A stretch of 64,000 bases of DNA from Marinobacter sp. X15-166B (GTDB lineage Bacteria > Pseudomonadota > Gammaproteobacteria > Pseudomonadales > Oleiphilaceae). The position numbers and the translations under genes are program-made. Numbering within the stretch: position 1 is the stretch's first letter; every line of letters begins with the position of its first letter. The DNA lies in NCBI RefSeq assembly GCF_001752365.1, contig NZ_MEIY01000001.1, positions 1,796,735 through 1,860,734 on the forward strand, written 5' to 3'. The notes below the pieces were generated by a model that was not told the origin of the DNA, did no database searches, and saw nothing but the letters and a program-made list of their open reading frames with translations. Of the stretch, positions 7,935 to 17,663 are shown in pieces.

Positions 7935-10669
7935 TCAGTGGGCCTCATCCCAGTTGTTGCCGCTGCCCGCCTCCACCAGCAGGGGCACGTCGAGGGTGGC
8001 GGCCGCAGACATTCGGCGGGTCAGGCCTTCGCGAATCACCTCCAGCTTTGAGTCCCGCACTTCCAGAATGAGTTCATCATGTACCTGCATGATCATGCGG
8101 GCATCGTCCGGGTGTTCGTCAAGCAGCCAGGCTTCCACCGTGAGCATGGCCCGCTTGATGATATCCGCCGCCGTTCCCTGCATGGGGGCATTGATGGCGG
8201 TGCGTTCGGCGGCCTGCTGCATCTGTTTGTTGCGGGCGTTGATGTCCGGTAAATACAAGCGCCGGCCGAACAGGGTCTCGACATAGCCGTCGTCATGGGC
8301 CTGTTTGCGGATGTCGTCCATGTACTGCAGTACTCCCGGGTAACGCTCGAAGTAACGCTCGATGTACTGCTGAGCGACTTTGCGCTCAACCTCCAGTTGG
8401 CGGGCGAGGCCGAAGGCCGACATGCCGTAAATCAGTCCGAAATTGATGGCCTTGGCGCTGCGGCGCTGATCGGGAGACACGTCGTCCAGAGGGACCCCGA
8501 AGACTTCCGCGGCGGTCGCTTTGTGGATGTCTTCGCCGTTCTCGAACGCGGTGAGTAACCCGCGGTCGCCGGACAGGTGTGCCATGATGCGCAGTTCGAT
8601 CTGGGAGTAATCCGCAGCCACCAGCTGGAAGCCTTGCGGTGCCACAAATGCCTGGCGAATACGCCGGCCCTGGGGCGTGCGTATGGGGATGTTTTGCAGG
8701 TTGGGCTCTGACGACGACAGTCGGCCGGTGGCGGTAACCGCCTGATGGTAAGAGGTGTGAATACGGCCGGTGCGCGGATTGATCATTCCCGGCAGGCTGT
8801 CCGTGTAGGTTGATTTCAGCTTGCTCAGGCTGCGATGCTCCAGAATCAGCCGGGGCAGGGCGTGTTCATGAGCGAGTTCCTGGAGTACCGGTTCCGCCGT
8901 GGACGGGGCTCCTTTGGGGGTCTTCTTGATGACCGGCAGCCCCAGTTTGTCGTAAAAAATCACCTGCAGCTGTTTGGGCGAACCGAGATTGAAAGCTTCC
9001 CCCGCCTCTTCGTGGGCGGCGCTTTCAAGCTCTGCCATGCGTTCGGCCAGCTCCTGGCTCTGAATTTTCAACAGCCCCGCGTCTGCCAGCGCGCCCCGTT
9101 GTTCCATCCGGGACAATACCGGCACCAGCGGCAGCTCAATCTCTTCATAAACCTGCTGCAGGCGACCGGTGGCCGCCAGTTGGGGGCGCAAGGTCTGGTG
9201 CAGGCGCAGGGTGATGTCGGCGTCTTGCGCGGCGTAGTAACCGGCCTTGTCGAGTTCAATCTGGTTGAACGTCAGTTGCTTGGCCCCTTTGCCGGCCAGC
9301 GATTCAAACGAGGTGGTGGTGATGCCGAGGTGCCTGAGGGCGAGGGTGTCCATGTCATGGCGGGAACCGACGGAGTTGAGTACGTAGGATTCCAGCATGG
9401 AGTCCTCGGCAATACCGTTCAGCTCAATACCGTGATTGGCCAGTACGTTTTTGTCGTACTTCAGGTTCTGGCCAATTTTCCCCGGGAGGGTACCTTCCAG
9501 GATGGGCTTGAGCTGTGCCAGCACCCGGTCACGGTCCAGTTGTTCCGGCGCGCCGAGATAGTCGTGGCCGAAAGGCACATAGGCGGCTTCACCGGGCTCC
9601 AGCGCAAAGGATACCCCCACTACTTCCGCTTTGCTGTAGCTCAGGCTGGTGGTCTCCGTGTCGAACGCAAACAATTCCGCCGCCGCCAGACGCTCCACCC
9701 AGCGGTCCAGATCCGCCTGTTCGGTGATGATCTCGTAACGGGTCTCGAGTCCCGCCGGGTCGGCGCTATCCGTCGATTCGGTGGTGCGCGCGGTGCTGCC
9801 CTCCTGCTGTTGCTGGCTCAGTTCGGCCACCCAGCCTTTAAACTCGAATTCTTCAAACAGGGCCAGCAACGCGGCCTCGTCCGGCGCCTCATCCGTGAGG
9901 GTTTCCAGGCCGAACTCCAGCTCGACGTCCCGTTTGATGGTGGCCAGCTCACGGCTGAGGGGCAAGGTGTCCAGGGCGTCGCGCAGGTACTCCCCAATTT
10001 TGCCTTTGATTTCCCCGGCACGGGCCACCAGGTTGTCAATGTTGTCATACGCCTGCAGCCACTTGGCGGCGGTCTTGGGACCGCATTTATTTACCCCGGG
10101 GATGTTGTCCACGGGATCACCCACCAGCGCCAGGTAATCAACAATCTGCTCGGGGGTGACCCCGAACCGGGTGATCACTTCGTCCCGGTCGGTGAGGGTG
10201 TTGTTCATGGTGTTGATGAGCGTGACATGGTCGCTCACCAGTTGCGCCATGTCTTTGTCGCCGGTGGAGATCACCACATCGATGCCTTTGGCGGTGGCTT
10301 CATGGGCCAGGGTGCCGATGACGTCATCGGCCTCCACACCGGGCACTATCAGCAGCGGTAGCCCCATGGCTCTGACGATCTGGTGGATTGGCTCGATCTG
10401 GCAGGCCAGGTCATCCGGCATCGGGGGCGGTTGGCCTTGTAGTCCTCGTACAGGTCGTGACGGAAGGTTTTCCCTTTGGCGTCAAAGACCACCACGATTT
10501 TCGAGCCGGGAAAATCCTGATCCATGCGGCGCAGCATGCTGATCACCCCGCGGATGGCTCCGGTGGGGTGGTTTTTGCTGTTGGTCAGCGGTGGCAAGGC
10601 ATGAAAAGCGCGAAAAAGGTACGAAGAGCCGTCAACCAGGACGACAGGGGGTATCTGCTGCTGAGTCAT
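7935..10669 (-). CDS. polA: DNA polymerase I, with apparent one-base frameshift
   Basis: Repair and Okazaki-fragment polymerase. The 5' nuclease domain is at about residues 1-290. The proofreading domain is intact: DTE at 337-339, NLKYDKNVL, and YAAQDAD. The polymerase domain has motif A DYSQIELR, the O-helix region RRSAKAINFGLIYG and motif C QVHDEL. The first 82 residues (start 10669, VVLVDGSSYLFRAFHAL) and the rest (open from 10421) are in different frames. They join at a run of five C on the coding strand (10423-10427), where six would restore the expected KANRPPMPDDL. The restored protein is 911 residues (E. coli 928). Nothing else is decayed, so a consensus error is more likely than a true pseudogene. 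Confidence 0.9.
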
Positions 10670-10787
10670 AGCACATCGAGTCCGGATTTTGATTGAAGCC
10701 GGGTGAGCCTTGTGCAACTCTTAACGGTGAACAAGAGTCAGACGGGCTGACGCGGCCAGTATTAGGTGACTTAGAGGGTATCACGAA

Positions 10788-11117
10788 ATGTTGCGAATCT
10801 CCGGCTTGCTTACACTGCTCCTGGGCGGCTGGGTGTCCGCGGCGGCCGCCCAGGATCCTTTGCCCCAAGACGTCCCGGTGCCAAAAGAACCGGTGGTGGT
10901 GCCCGATTATCAACCGGGGCCGGAAGAGTCACAAATCATCATCCGCAGTGGCGACAACGAGGTTTATTACGAGTATCGGGTGAACGGTGAGTTGCTGGAA
11001 ATCAAGGTGGTGCCCGAGGTGGGACCGAGCTATTACCTGGTGCCCTCCGAAGGCGGCTGGATTCGGGAGGAACGTTCACAGACCCTGATACCCAGCTGGA
11101 TTCTGTTGCGCTGGTAG
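10788..11117 (+). CDS. DUF2782 domain secreted protein
   Basis: Product of 109 residues with a cleavable signal peptide (MLRISGLLTLLLGGWVSAAAAQ), a Pro-rich linker (PLPQDVPVPKEPVVVPDY) and a small domain, PEESQIIIRSGDNEVYYEYRVNG, ending in IPSWILLRW. This matches the DUF2782 family, which sits next to polA in Pseudomonas and relatives. It is predicted periplasmic; function unknown. It is divergent from polA. Confidence 0.82.
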   Translation: MLRISGLLTLLLGGWVSAAAAQDPLPQDVPVPKEPVVVPDYQPGPEESQIIIRSGDNEVYYEYRVNGELLEIKVVPEVGPSYYLVPSEGGWIREERSQTLIPSWILLRW

Positions 11118-11145
11118 CCCTGCAGCGCCATCGCGGGTGCGTCTG

Positions 11146-11169
11146 AAATTAGTATGAACACTCTAATTT
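11146..11169. repeat. AT-rich inverted repeat before 11224 gene
   Basis: AAATTAG and CTAATTT form a 7-bp inverted repeat around a 10-nt spacer, 54 nt upstream of the next start codon, in an AT-rich patch of an otherwise GC-rich region. It may be an operator or part of a promoter; no T-run marks it as a terminator. Confidence 0.35.
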
Positions 11170-11223
11170 AACTCCGTAGTCTGAGCAGGTAAATACATGA
11201 CCGTGCCAGTCAGGAGTCTCACC

Positions 11224-11637
11224 ATGAGTAAATTGAAAGCGTACCAACAGCAGTTGCAGGACATTGTCGAAAAAGGCATCAACGCCGCCGAGGAACGGCA
11301 GAAAAAACTCAGCGCGAAGCCGTTTGAGTTTGCTGAAAAGTTGGAGGCGGATGTGCGCGAATACAGCGTCCAGGGGCTGCGCAACCGTTATTATGGCTGC
11401 AGTGAAAACGTGTTTGAGCGGTTGCGCAAGCTGAACGGCCGATTCGGCAACTTCGCGGCCGATTTGATTGCCCGTCTTGAAAAGGATGTCCAGGAGGGCG
11501 CGGACGCCGTGGTGGAAGTCGCCGAAGACCTCCAGGATGCGGTGAGCGCGGACACACCCGCGGCGCCCAAAACCAAGGCCAAAAAAGCTTCCGGCAACAA
11601 GAAAACGGCCACCAGGAAAGAGTCGGCCCCGGCGTAA
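11224..11637 (+). CDS. Hypothetical helical protein with lysine-rich tail
   Basis: I do not recognise this 137-residue protein. It is predicted almost wholly helical and has no signal peptide or membrane segment. The body (MSKLKAYQQQLQDIVEKGIN..., LRKLNGRFGNFAADLIARLEKDV) is amphipathic and loosely phasin-like. The last 25 residues are Lys/Ala/Thr-rich (KTKAKKASGNKKTATRKES), like the tails of histone-like or polyanion-binding proteins. The start is set by AGGAG 8 nt upstream of the ATG; an earlier in-frame ATG at 11197 lacks a ribosome site. It stands alone between convergent and divergent neighbours. A granule-associated or nucleic-acid-binding role is only a guess. Confidence 0.75.
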   Translation: MSKLKAYQQQLQDIVEKGINAAEERQKKLSAKPFEFAEKLEADVREYSVQGLRNRYYGCSENVFERLRKLNGRFGNFAADLIARLEKDVQEGADAVVEVAEDLQDAVSADTPAAPKTKAKKASGNKKTATRKESAPA

Positions 11638-11689
11638 GTGCGGCCCGGGCTGTCCGCTTGCCAGAAATCCGGGAGCGGGGTGCCCGGCG

Positions 11690-12349
11690 TTATTGCCTGT
11701 CCGGGTGCTCCGCCGGGGCGGTGTAGACCGTCAGGGTGCGTTCGTGCCCGGTGATTTGTTCCAGCCGCGTAATGTCCTGGATGAACTCGCTTTTCAGGGT
11801 ATCCATTTCGACAGTCTGGATCGCGATTTCCTGTTCGATGGTGCGGATCTGCGCCTGTAAGCGATTGATTTTTTCCATTGTCGAGTCGGGCACAGCCCGC
11901 CCCGAGCGCTCCAGATTGGCGGCCCGACGTTGCTCTTCGTCAATCTGCTGGACGAGGCTGGAAATGTTGCCGCGCTTGAGTTGGATCAGGCTGCCTAATT
12001 CCTGCAGCTTCCGGTTCATGGCACGCACTGCGTCGTCGGGGTGGCTGAAACGCCTCAGCAATTGCTGGTCCAACTGCAGTTGCCGCTCCGCCCGGGCACG
12101 CTCCTGTGCCTGTCGTTCCCGCTCGGCCAGTTGTTCGGCGGTGGGGGCCGGGGCAATGACTTCTACTACCCGGCCAGCGTCGTTCAGAACCTCATAACCG
12201 CGGGCCGTGGCGCGCTGCGGCACCGAAGTACCGATTACCAGCTGGCCGTGCTCGTCGGTGTAACGGTAAATGCGCGCATCGGCAGTGCTTGCGAGCAAAA
12301 CCAGAGTCATGGTGAGCGCAGAAGCGGTTGTTCTTGTCAGGCGACTCAT
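11690..12349 (-). CDS. DUF4124 domain protein with coiled coil
   Basis: Product of 219 residues. A signal peptide (MSRLTRTTASALTMTLVLLASTADA) is followed by the DUF4124 motif RIYRYTDEHGQLVIGTSVPQRA, a short beta-rich module common in secreted gammaproteobacterial proteins. The remainder (about residues 70-200) is strongly heptad-patterned and rich in Glu, Gln and Arg, so a periplasmic coiled coil is likely. Function is unknown. It is transcribed toward the 11224 gene and lies upstream of no obvious partner. Confidence 0.8.
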   Translation of the reverse strand: MSRLTRTTASALTMTLVLLASTADARIYRYTDEHGQLVIGTSVPQRATARGYEVLNDAGRVVEVIAPAPTAEQLAERERQAQERARAERQLQLDQQLLRRFSHPDDAVRAMNRKLQELGSLIQLKRGNISSLVQQIDEEQRRAANLERSGRAVPDSTMEKINRLQAQIRTIEQEIAIQTVEMDTLKSEFIQDITRLEQITGHERTLTVYTAPAEHPDRQ

Positions 12350-12447
12350 ACAGTGCAGTGCTGCCTCCCTTTAATCCTGCCTGGCATGATAATCAAGAGC
12401 ATATCAGAAACTGGGCCTGACACCATGACGTGCTGCGCAATCGGCGG

Positions 12448-13086
12448 TCAGATGCCGTAGCGGGCCCGGTAAGCCGCCACGCTTTGTGCGTAGGCACTGA
12501 AGTCGGGCCGGGCCTGCAGATAAGCCAGCACCTGGTCCAGCTGGATGATGCTGACCACCGGAATGCGGAATTCTGACTCTACCTCCTGGATGGCCGAGAG
12601 TGCGCCTGTGCCGCGTTCCTGCCGGTCCAGGGCGATCAGCACCCCGGCGGGCTCGGCCCCGGCCTGGCGGATCAGCTCGATCGATTCGCGAATGGCCGTA
12701 CCGGCAGTGATCACATCGTCAATGATCAGCACCTTGCCCTGCAATGGGGCGCCGACTACCTGACCGCCTTCACCGTGGTCTTTCTTTTCCTTGCGGTTGT
12801 ACGCGAACGGACGGTTGTCGCCATTGGCTGCCAGAGCCATCGCCGTGGTGGTGGCCAGCGGAATGCCCTTATAGGCGGGGCCAAAAATAATGTCATAATT
12901 CAGCTTGCTGCGTTGCAGAGCGGCAGCGTAGGCGCGGCTCAACTGGGCCAAATCGTCGCCGGTGTTGAATAACCCAGCATTGAAAAAGTAAGGGCTGGTA
13001 CGCCCGGACTTGAGTGTGAATTCCCCAAAACGCAGAACGTTTCGACGAATGGCAAATTCGATAAATTCGTGCTGATAGTCGTGCAT
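12448..13086 (-). CDS. pyrE: Orotate phosphoribosyltransferase
   Basis: Converts orotate and PRPP to OMP in pyrimidine synthesis. The PRPP-binding signature is [13 protein letters not shown], with [13 protein letters not shown] and [11 protein letters not shown] upstream. The product is 212 residues (E. coli 213) from the ATG at 13086. A longer in-frame extension to 13182 runs through the divergent promoter region and is rejected. It is divergent from crc, the arrangement known from Pseudomonas, rather than directly joined to rph as in E. coli. Confidence 0.96.
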   Translation of the reverse strand: MHDYQHEFIEFAIRRNVLRFGEFTLKSGRTSPYFFNAGLFNTGDDLAQLSRAYAAALQRSKLNYDIIFGPAYKGIPLATTTAMALAANGDNRPFAYNRKEKKDHGEGGQVVGAPLQGKVLIIDDVITAGTAIRESIELIRQAGAEPAGVLIALDRQERGTGALSAIQEVESEFRIPVVSIIQLDQVLAYLQARPDFSAYAQSVAAYRARYGI

Positions 13087-13119
13087 AGCAAGGCTTCTGG
13101 CGTGGCGGGTTTTTTTAAC

Positions 13120-13143
13120 GTGTATGATTCCGGTATCATACAC
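13120..13143. promoter_or_regulatory. Palindrome between pyrE and crc
   Basis: A perfect 9-bp inverted repeat, GTGTATGAT and ATCATACAC separated by TCCGGT, sits centrally in the 80-nt divergent interval. Each arm contains TATGAT, a good sigma-70 -10 hexamer, so the element could hold back-to-back -10 boxes, a protein-binding operator, or both. No -35 box of comparable quality is visible. Confidence 0.5.
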
Positions 13144-13166
13144 ACAAACCGAATCAGGGAACATGT

Positions 13167-13973
13167 ATGCGCGTTGTATCAATCAGCGTCAACGGCCTGG
13201 AGCAGGCTGTTGAGAAAGGTTTTTTTGAGTGGGTGAAAACGCAGGATGCTGACGTTATCTGCGTTCAGGACCACCGAATGCGCGCCTACGAAATTGAAGA
13301 CCGTGGCTTGATTCCGGAAGGTTATGAAGCCTACTTCATCGATGGTGAGCACAACGAAGATGGCGGCGTGGGTATTTATACCCGGCATTTCCCCAAGGCC
13401 ATCATCTACGGTTTTGCCAATGAACAGGCCGACCGCGAAGGCCGTTACATTCAGGCCGACTTCGACAAGGTCAGTGTGGCCAGTGTGCTGGCGCCCTCCG
13501 CACTTGGGCTGGAAGATGAGGTGATCGGTGACGACGACCTCACCATGCTCGATCACAAGGACGCATTTCTGGAAGGCTTCGGACTGCACATGCAGAAAAC
13601 CTTGCGCAAGCGCCGGCAGTTCATCATTTGCGCCAACCTGCAAACCGCCCATCACGTGACCGATGCCAGTCCCCAGTTCCACAAGCTGGATGTATCCGGG
13701 TTTTTACCCCATGAGCGTGCCTTTATGGACCGTCTGTTCGATGAAATGGGGTGTATTGATGCGTTCCGGGAGATCAACAAGCAAAGCAACCAGTTCACCT
13801 GCTGGCCTGAGTGGGCCGAAGGCTGGCGCCAGAACGCCGGTATCCGCATAGATTACCAGTTGCTCACGCCGGGGATCCGGAAAACCATTCTGGACGGCTG
13901 GATCGACGACCGGACTCGCTTTTCCGATCACGCGCCGGTCGTTATGGATTACGACATCGACATAGGTTTCTGA
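13167..13973 (+). CDS. crc: Crc-type catabolite repression control protein
   Basis: Endonuclease/exonuclease/phosphatase-fold protein of 268 residues. It resembles Pseudomonas Crc in order and sequence ([55 protein letters not shown]), and it abuts pyrE as crc does there. Crc binds RNA together with Hfq at A-rich motifs and has no nuclease activity. Here several ExoIII catalytic positions are altered by my alignment: the metal-binding Glu is Asp35 (VQDHR), and the GDxN motif reads ANLQ (N157, Q159); the final DH (SDHAPV) is kept. A CAGGGAA ribosome site precedes the ATG. A plain ExoIII-like nuclease is the alternative. Confidence 0.82.
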   Translation: MRVVSISVNGLEQAVEKGFFEWVKTQDADVICVQDHRMRAYEIEDRGLIPEGYEAYFIDGEHNEDGGVGIYTRHFPKAIIYGFANEQADREGRYIQADFDKVSVASVLAPSALGLEDEVIGDDDLTMLDHKDAFLEGFGLHMQKTLRKRRQFIICANLQTAHHVTDASPQFHKLDVSGFLPHERAFMDRLFDEMGCIDAFREINKQSNQFTCWPEWAEGWRQNAGIRIDYQLLTPGIRKTILDGWIDDRTRFSDHAPVVMDYDIDIGF

Positions 13974-13976
13974 ATG

Positions 13977-14001
13977 GCGGCGGAGCCTTTGGCTCCGCCG
14001 C
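13977..14001. terminator. Hairpin between convergent crc and rph
   Basis: Perfect 11-bp stem GCGGCGGAGCC/GGCTCCGCCGC with a TTT loop, immediately after the crc stop and 9 nt beyond the rph stop. There is no T-run on either strand. It is a likely shared 3'-end or terminator structure. Confidence 0.55.
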
Positions 14002-14010
14002 ACCTCGCCA

Positions 14011-14727
14011 TTACCCGGCCAGCGCCGCCTTCTGAATCTCGAATACCTGCTCAATGCCCTGCCGGGCCAACGCCAGCATGCTGTCCAGCTCTGCCTGCAC
14101 AAAGGGCGCCCCTTCCGCAGTACCCTGAATTTCGATAAACCCACCCTGATCGGTCATCACCACGTTCATGTCGGTTTCTGCGCCCGCATCCTCCGGGTAG
14201 TCCAGGTCGACCACTGCGGCACCCTGATAAACACCGACAGACAGCGCTGCCACCATCTGTTTCAGGGGCGACTTTTTCAGGCGCTTTTGCGCCACCAGAA
14301 AGTTCAGTGCATCCACCAGCGCCACGCATCCGCCGCTGATGGCCGCAGTCCGGGTGCCCCCATCCGCCTGAATGACGTCGCAATCCACGGTGATGGTGTG
14401 TTCGCCCAGCGCTTTCAGGTCGACCGCGGCGCGCAGGGAGCGTCCGATCAGCCGCTGGATCTCCACCGTGCGTCCGCCCTGCTTGCCCCGGGCCGCTTCA
14501 CGACCCATGCGGCTGCCGGTGGAACGGGGCAGCATCCCGTACTCGGCGGTAATCCACCCCTGGCCCTCACCGCGCAGGAACGACGGCACCTTGTTTTCTA
14601 CCGATGCGGTACAAATCACTTTGGTATCACCAAACTCCACCAGCACCGAGCCTTCGGCGTGCCGGGTGTAGTTGCGGGTGATGCGAATGTCTCTGGGTTG
14701 TTCCGGTGTTCTTCCACTAGGGCGCAT
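14011..14727 (-). CDS. rph: Ribonuclease PH
   Basis: Phosphorolytic 3'-5' exoribonuclease that trims tRNA precursors. The 238 residues cover the full family. [21 protein letters not shown] opens the protein, followed by [33 protein letters not shown] and the phosphate-binding region [16 protein letters not shown]. Unlike the truncated rph of E. coli K-12, the C-terminus is complete (GTAEGAPF...[13 protein letters not shown] end). It is convergent with crc. Confidence 0.96.
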   Translation of the reverse strand: MRPSGRTPEQPRDIRITRNYTRHAEGSVLVEFGDTKVICTASVENKVPSFLRGEGQGWITAEYGMLPRSTGSRMGREAARGKQGGRTVEIQRLIGRSLRAAVDLKALGEHTITVDCDVIQADGGTRTAAISGGCVALVDALNFLVAQKRLKKSPLKQMVAALSVGVYQGAAVVDLDYPEDAGAETDMNVVMTDQGGFIEIQGTAEGAPFVQAELDSMLALARQGIEQVFEIQKAALAG

Positions 14728-14868
14728 AGTTTGTCCTGACAGGGTTGTGAGTGTGACGATAGGGCGCGCAGTGTACCACGACCACGAATCTCTGTTGGTA
14801 AGTTAGCGGCACAGCCCCGCTGACTGGTAGACTGTAAATTCATTCGGACAAGGCCTTGCGGAGACTTT

Positions 14869-15735
14869 ATGATCAGAAGTATGACGGCTTTTTCACGCCG
14901 GGATATCCAGGGCGAGTGGGGCATGATGACCTGTGAAATCCGGGCGGTGAATCATCGTTACCTGGAACCGGTGTTCCGCTTGCCGGACGCCCTGCGGGAG
15001 TTGGAAAACCGCTTTCGCGAACACCTGCGTGGCAGTCTCAAGCGGGGCAAGGTTGACGTCAGTCTGAAAATCCAGTGGGCCGAGGCGGCCAATCAGCAGT
15101 TGGAGATCAATCAAGCGCTGGTGGCCGCGATCAATGAGGCCGCCAACCAGCTGAACAAGATTCTGGACAACCCTGACCATATCAACGCCCTGGAGATTCT
15201 CCGCTGGCCCGGTGTGCTGGTCAGTCCCGAGCCGGATCTCGGGCCCGTGAGCGAAGCGGCCGGGGAGGTGTTCGGGCAGGCCCTGGACGACCTGATTGCC
15301 GCGCGGGAACGGGAAGGGGAACGGTTACGGCCACTGTTCGAACAGCGCCTGAATGCCATGAGCCAGAGTGTTACCGAGGTGCGCAGCTGGATGCCGGATA
15401 TCCTTCAACAGCAGGAGCAGCAGCTACGCGACCGGTTCGAAAGCGCCAAGATTGACCTGGATGCCGACCGCCTCGCCCAGGAAATGGTGATGCTGGCCCA
15501 GAAAACCGATGTTGCCGAAGAACTCGACCGCCTCGATGCCCACATTCGCGAGGTGACCGACACCCTGCAAAAGGGCGAGGCCATCGGCCGACGTCTCGAC
15601 TTTCTCATGCAGGAACTCAACCGCGAAGCCAATACCCTGAGCAGTAAATCCATCGACACCCGACTCACCCGGGCGGCGGTGGACATGAAGGTGTGGATTG
15701 AGCAGATGCGAGAGCAGGTGCAGAATATTGAATGA
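14869..15735 (+). CDS. yicC: YicC family endoribonuclease
   Basis: Product of 288 residues with the YicC N-terminal signature MIRSMTAFSRRDIQGEWGMMTCEIRAVNHRYLE and the DUF1732 C-terminal half (EAIGRRLDFLMQELNREANTLSSKS). E. coli YicC is an endoribonuclease that affects the turnover of specific small RNAs. It is divergent from rph, a conserved neighbourhood, and is followed closely by a lipoprotein gene and gmk. Confidence 0.94.
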   Translation: MIRSMTAFSRRDIQGEWGMMTCEIRAVNHRYLEPVFRLPDALRELENRFREHLRGSLKRGKVDVSLKIQWAEAANQQLEINQALVAAINEAANQLNKILDNPDHINALEILRWPGVLVSPEPDLGPVSEAAGEVFGQALDDLIAAREREGERLRPLFEQRLNAMSQSVTEVRSWMPDILQQQEQQLRDRFESAKIDLDADRLAQEMVMLAQKTDVAEELDRLDAHIREVTDTLQKGEAIGRRLDFLMQELNREANTLSSKSIDTRLTRAAVDMKVWIEQMREQVQNIE

Positions 15736-15785
15736 CCCCCGCCGGTCGGCGTGGGGTCCTTGTGGGCAGGAATGATGAGGTTTCA

Positions 15786-17109
<1,324 letters not shown>

Positions 17110-17249
17110 GGCCCTACCGCCCCTGTTCGCTTGTATACAAATTGAGCCGGTTGACGTAAACTGTTGCGTCTGCCGGGGTTTGCGTCCGTGGTGTTTGAGC
17201 AACGCCGCAGCGCACGTTTACAGTTACCTAGATTATATCGGGGAATATT

Positions 17250-17462
17250 ATGGCTCGAGTTACCGTTGAAGATTGTCTGGAACACGTCGATAACCGCTTT
17301 CAGCTGGTTATGCTGGCCACCAAGCGGGCGCGCCAGATTGCCACCAAAGGCGCTGAGCCCATGGTTCCTGAAGAAAACGACAAGCCAACGGTGCTGGCCT
17401 TGCGTGAGATTGCCGAAGGCCTGGTCAGTCGCGATTTGCTGCATGAACAAGACGAAGATTAA
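17250..17462 (+). CDS. rpoZ: RNA polymerase omega subunit
   Basis: 70-residue omega, which assists assembly of the beta' subunit and forms part of one ppGpp site on RNA polymerase. Typical features are [29 protein letters not shown] and the conserved [16 protein letters not shown] precedes the ATG by 7 nt. It is followed by a strong intrinsic terminator before spoT. Confidence 0.97.
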   Translation: MARVTVEDCLEHVDNRFQLVMLATKRARQIATKGAEPMVPEENDKPTVLALREIAEGLVSRDLLHEQDED

Positions 17463-17602
17463 GATCGTCGGTGTCAGGGCACGTCAGCCGCGTGGCCGTG
17501 GCACACAGATTTCTGTCCGGGCGGTTTCTTGCGAGCCAGTAAAAATGGTAGCTTATTCGTAAAGAGTGCAGAATCCGCACGTCGATGATGGATCTCGGAA
17601 GG

Positions 17603-17630
17603 ACCCGAATGTGCGCATTCGGGTTTTTTT
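17603..17630 (+). terminator. Intrinsic terminator between rpoZ and spoT
   Basis: A 9-bp perfect stem ACCCGAATG/CATTCGGGT with loop TGCG runs directly into seven T. It is one of the strongest intrinsic terminators in the window and ends only 33 nt before the spoT start codon. It would end the gmk-rpoZ transcript or act as an attenuator for spoT. Confidence 0.9.
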
Positions 17631-17663
17631 GTGAGTTGGTTTTTGACTTTCTCGGGAGGCGCG

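Noticed and set aside
8835..10361. Open frame of about 500 codons on the plus strand opposite polA
   Set aside because: It mirrors the codon bias of polA, has no domain I recognise, and lies wholly inside a gene with intact motifs.
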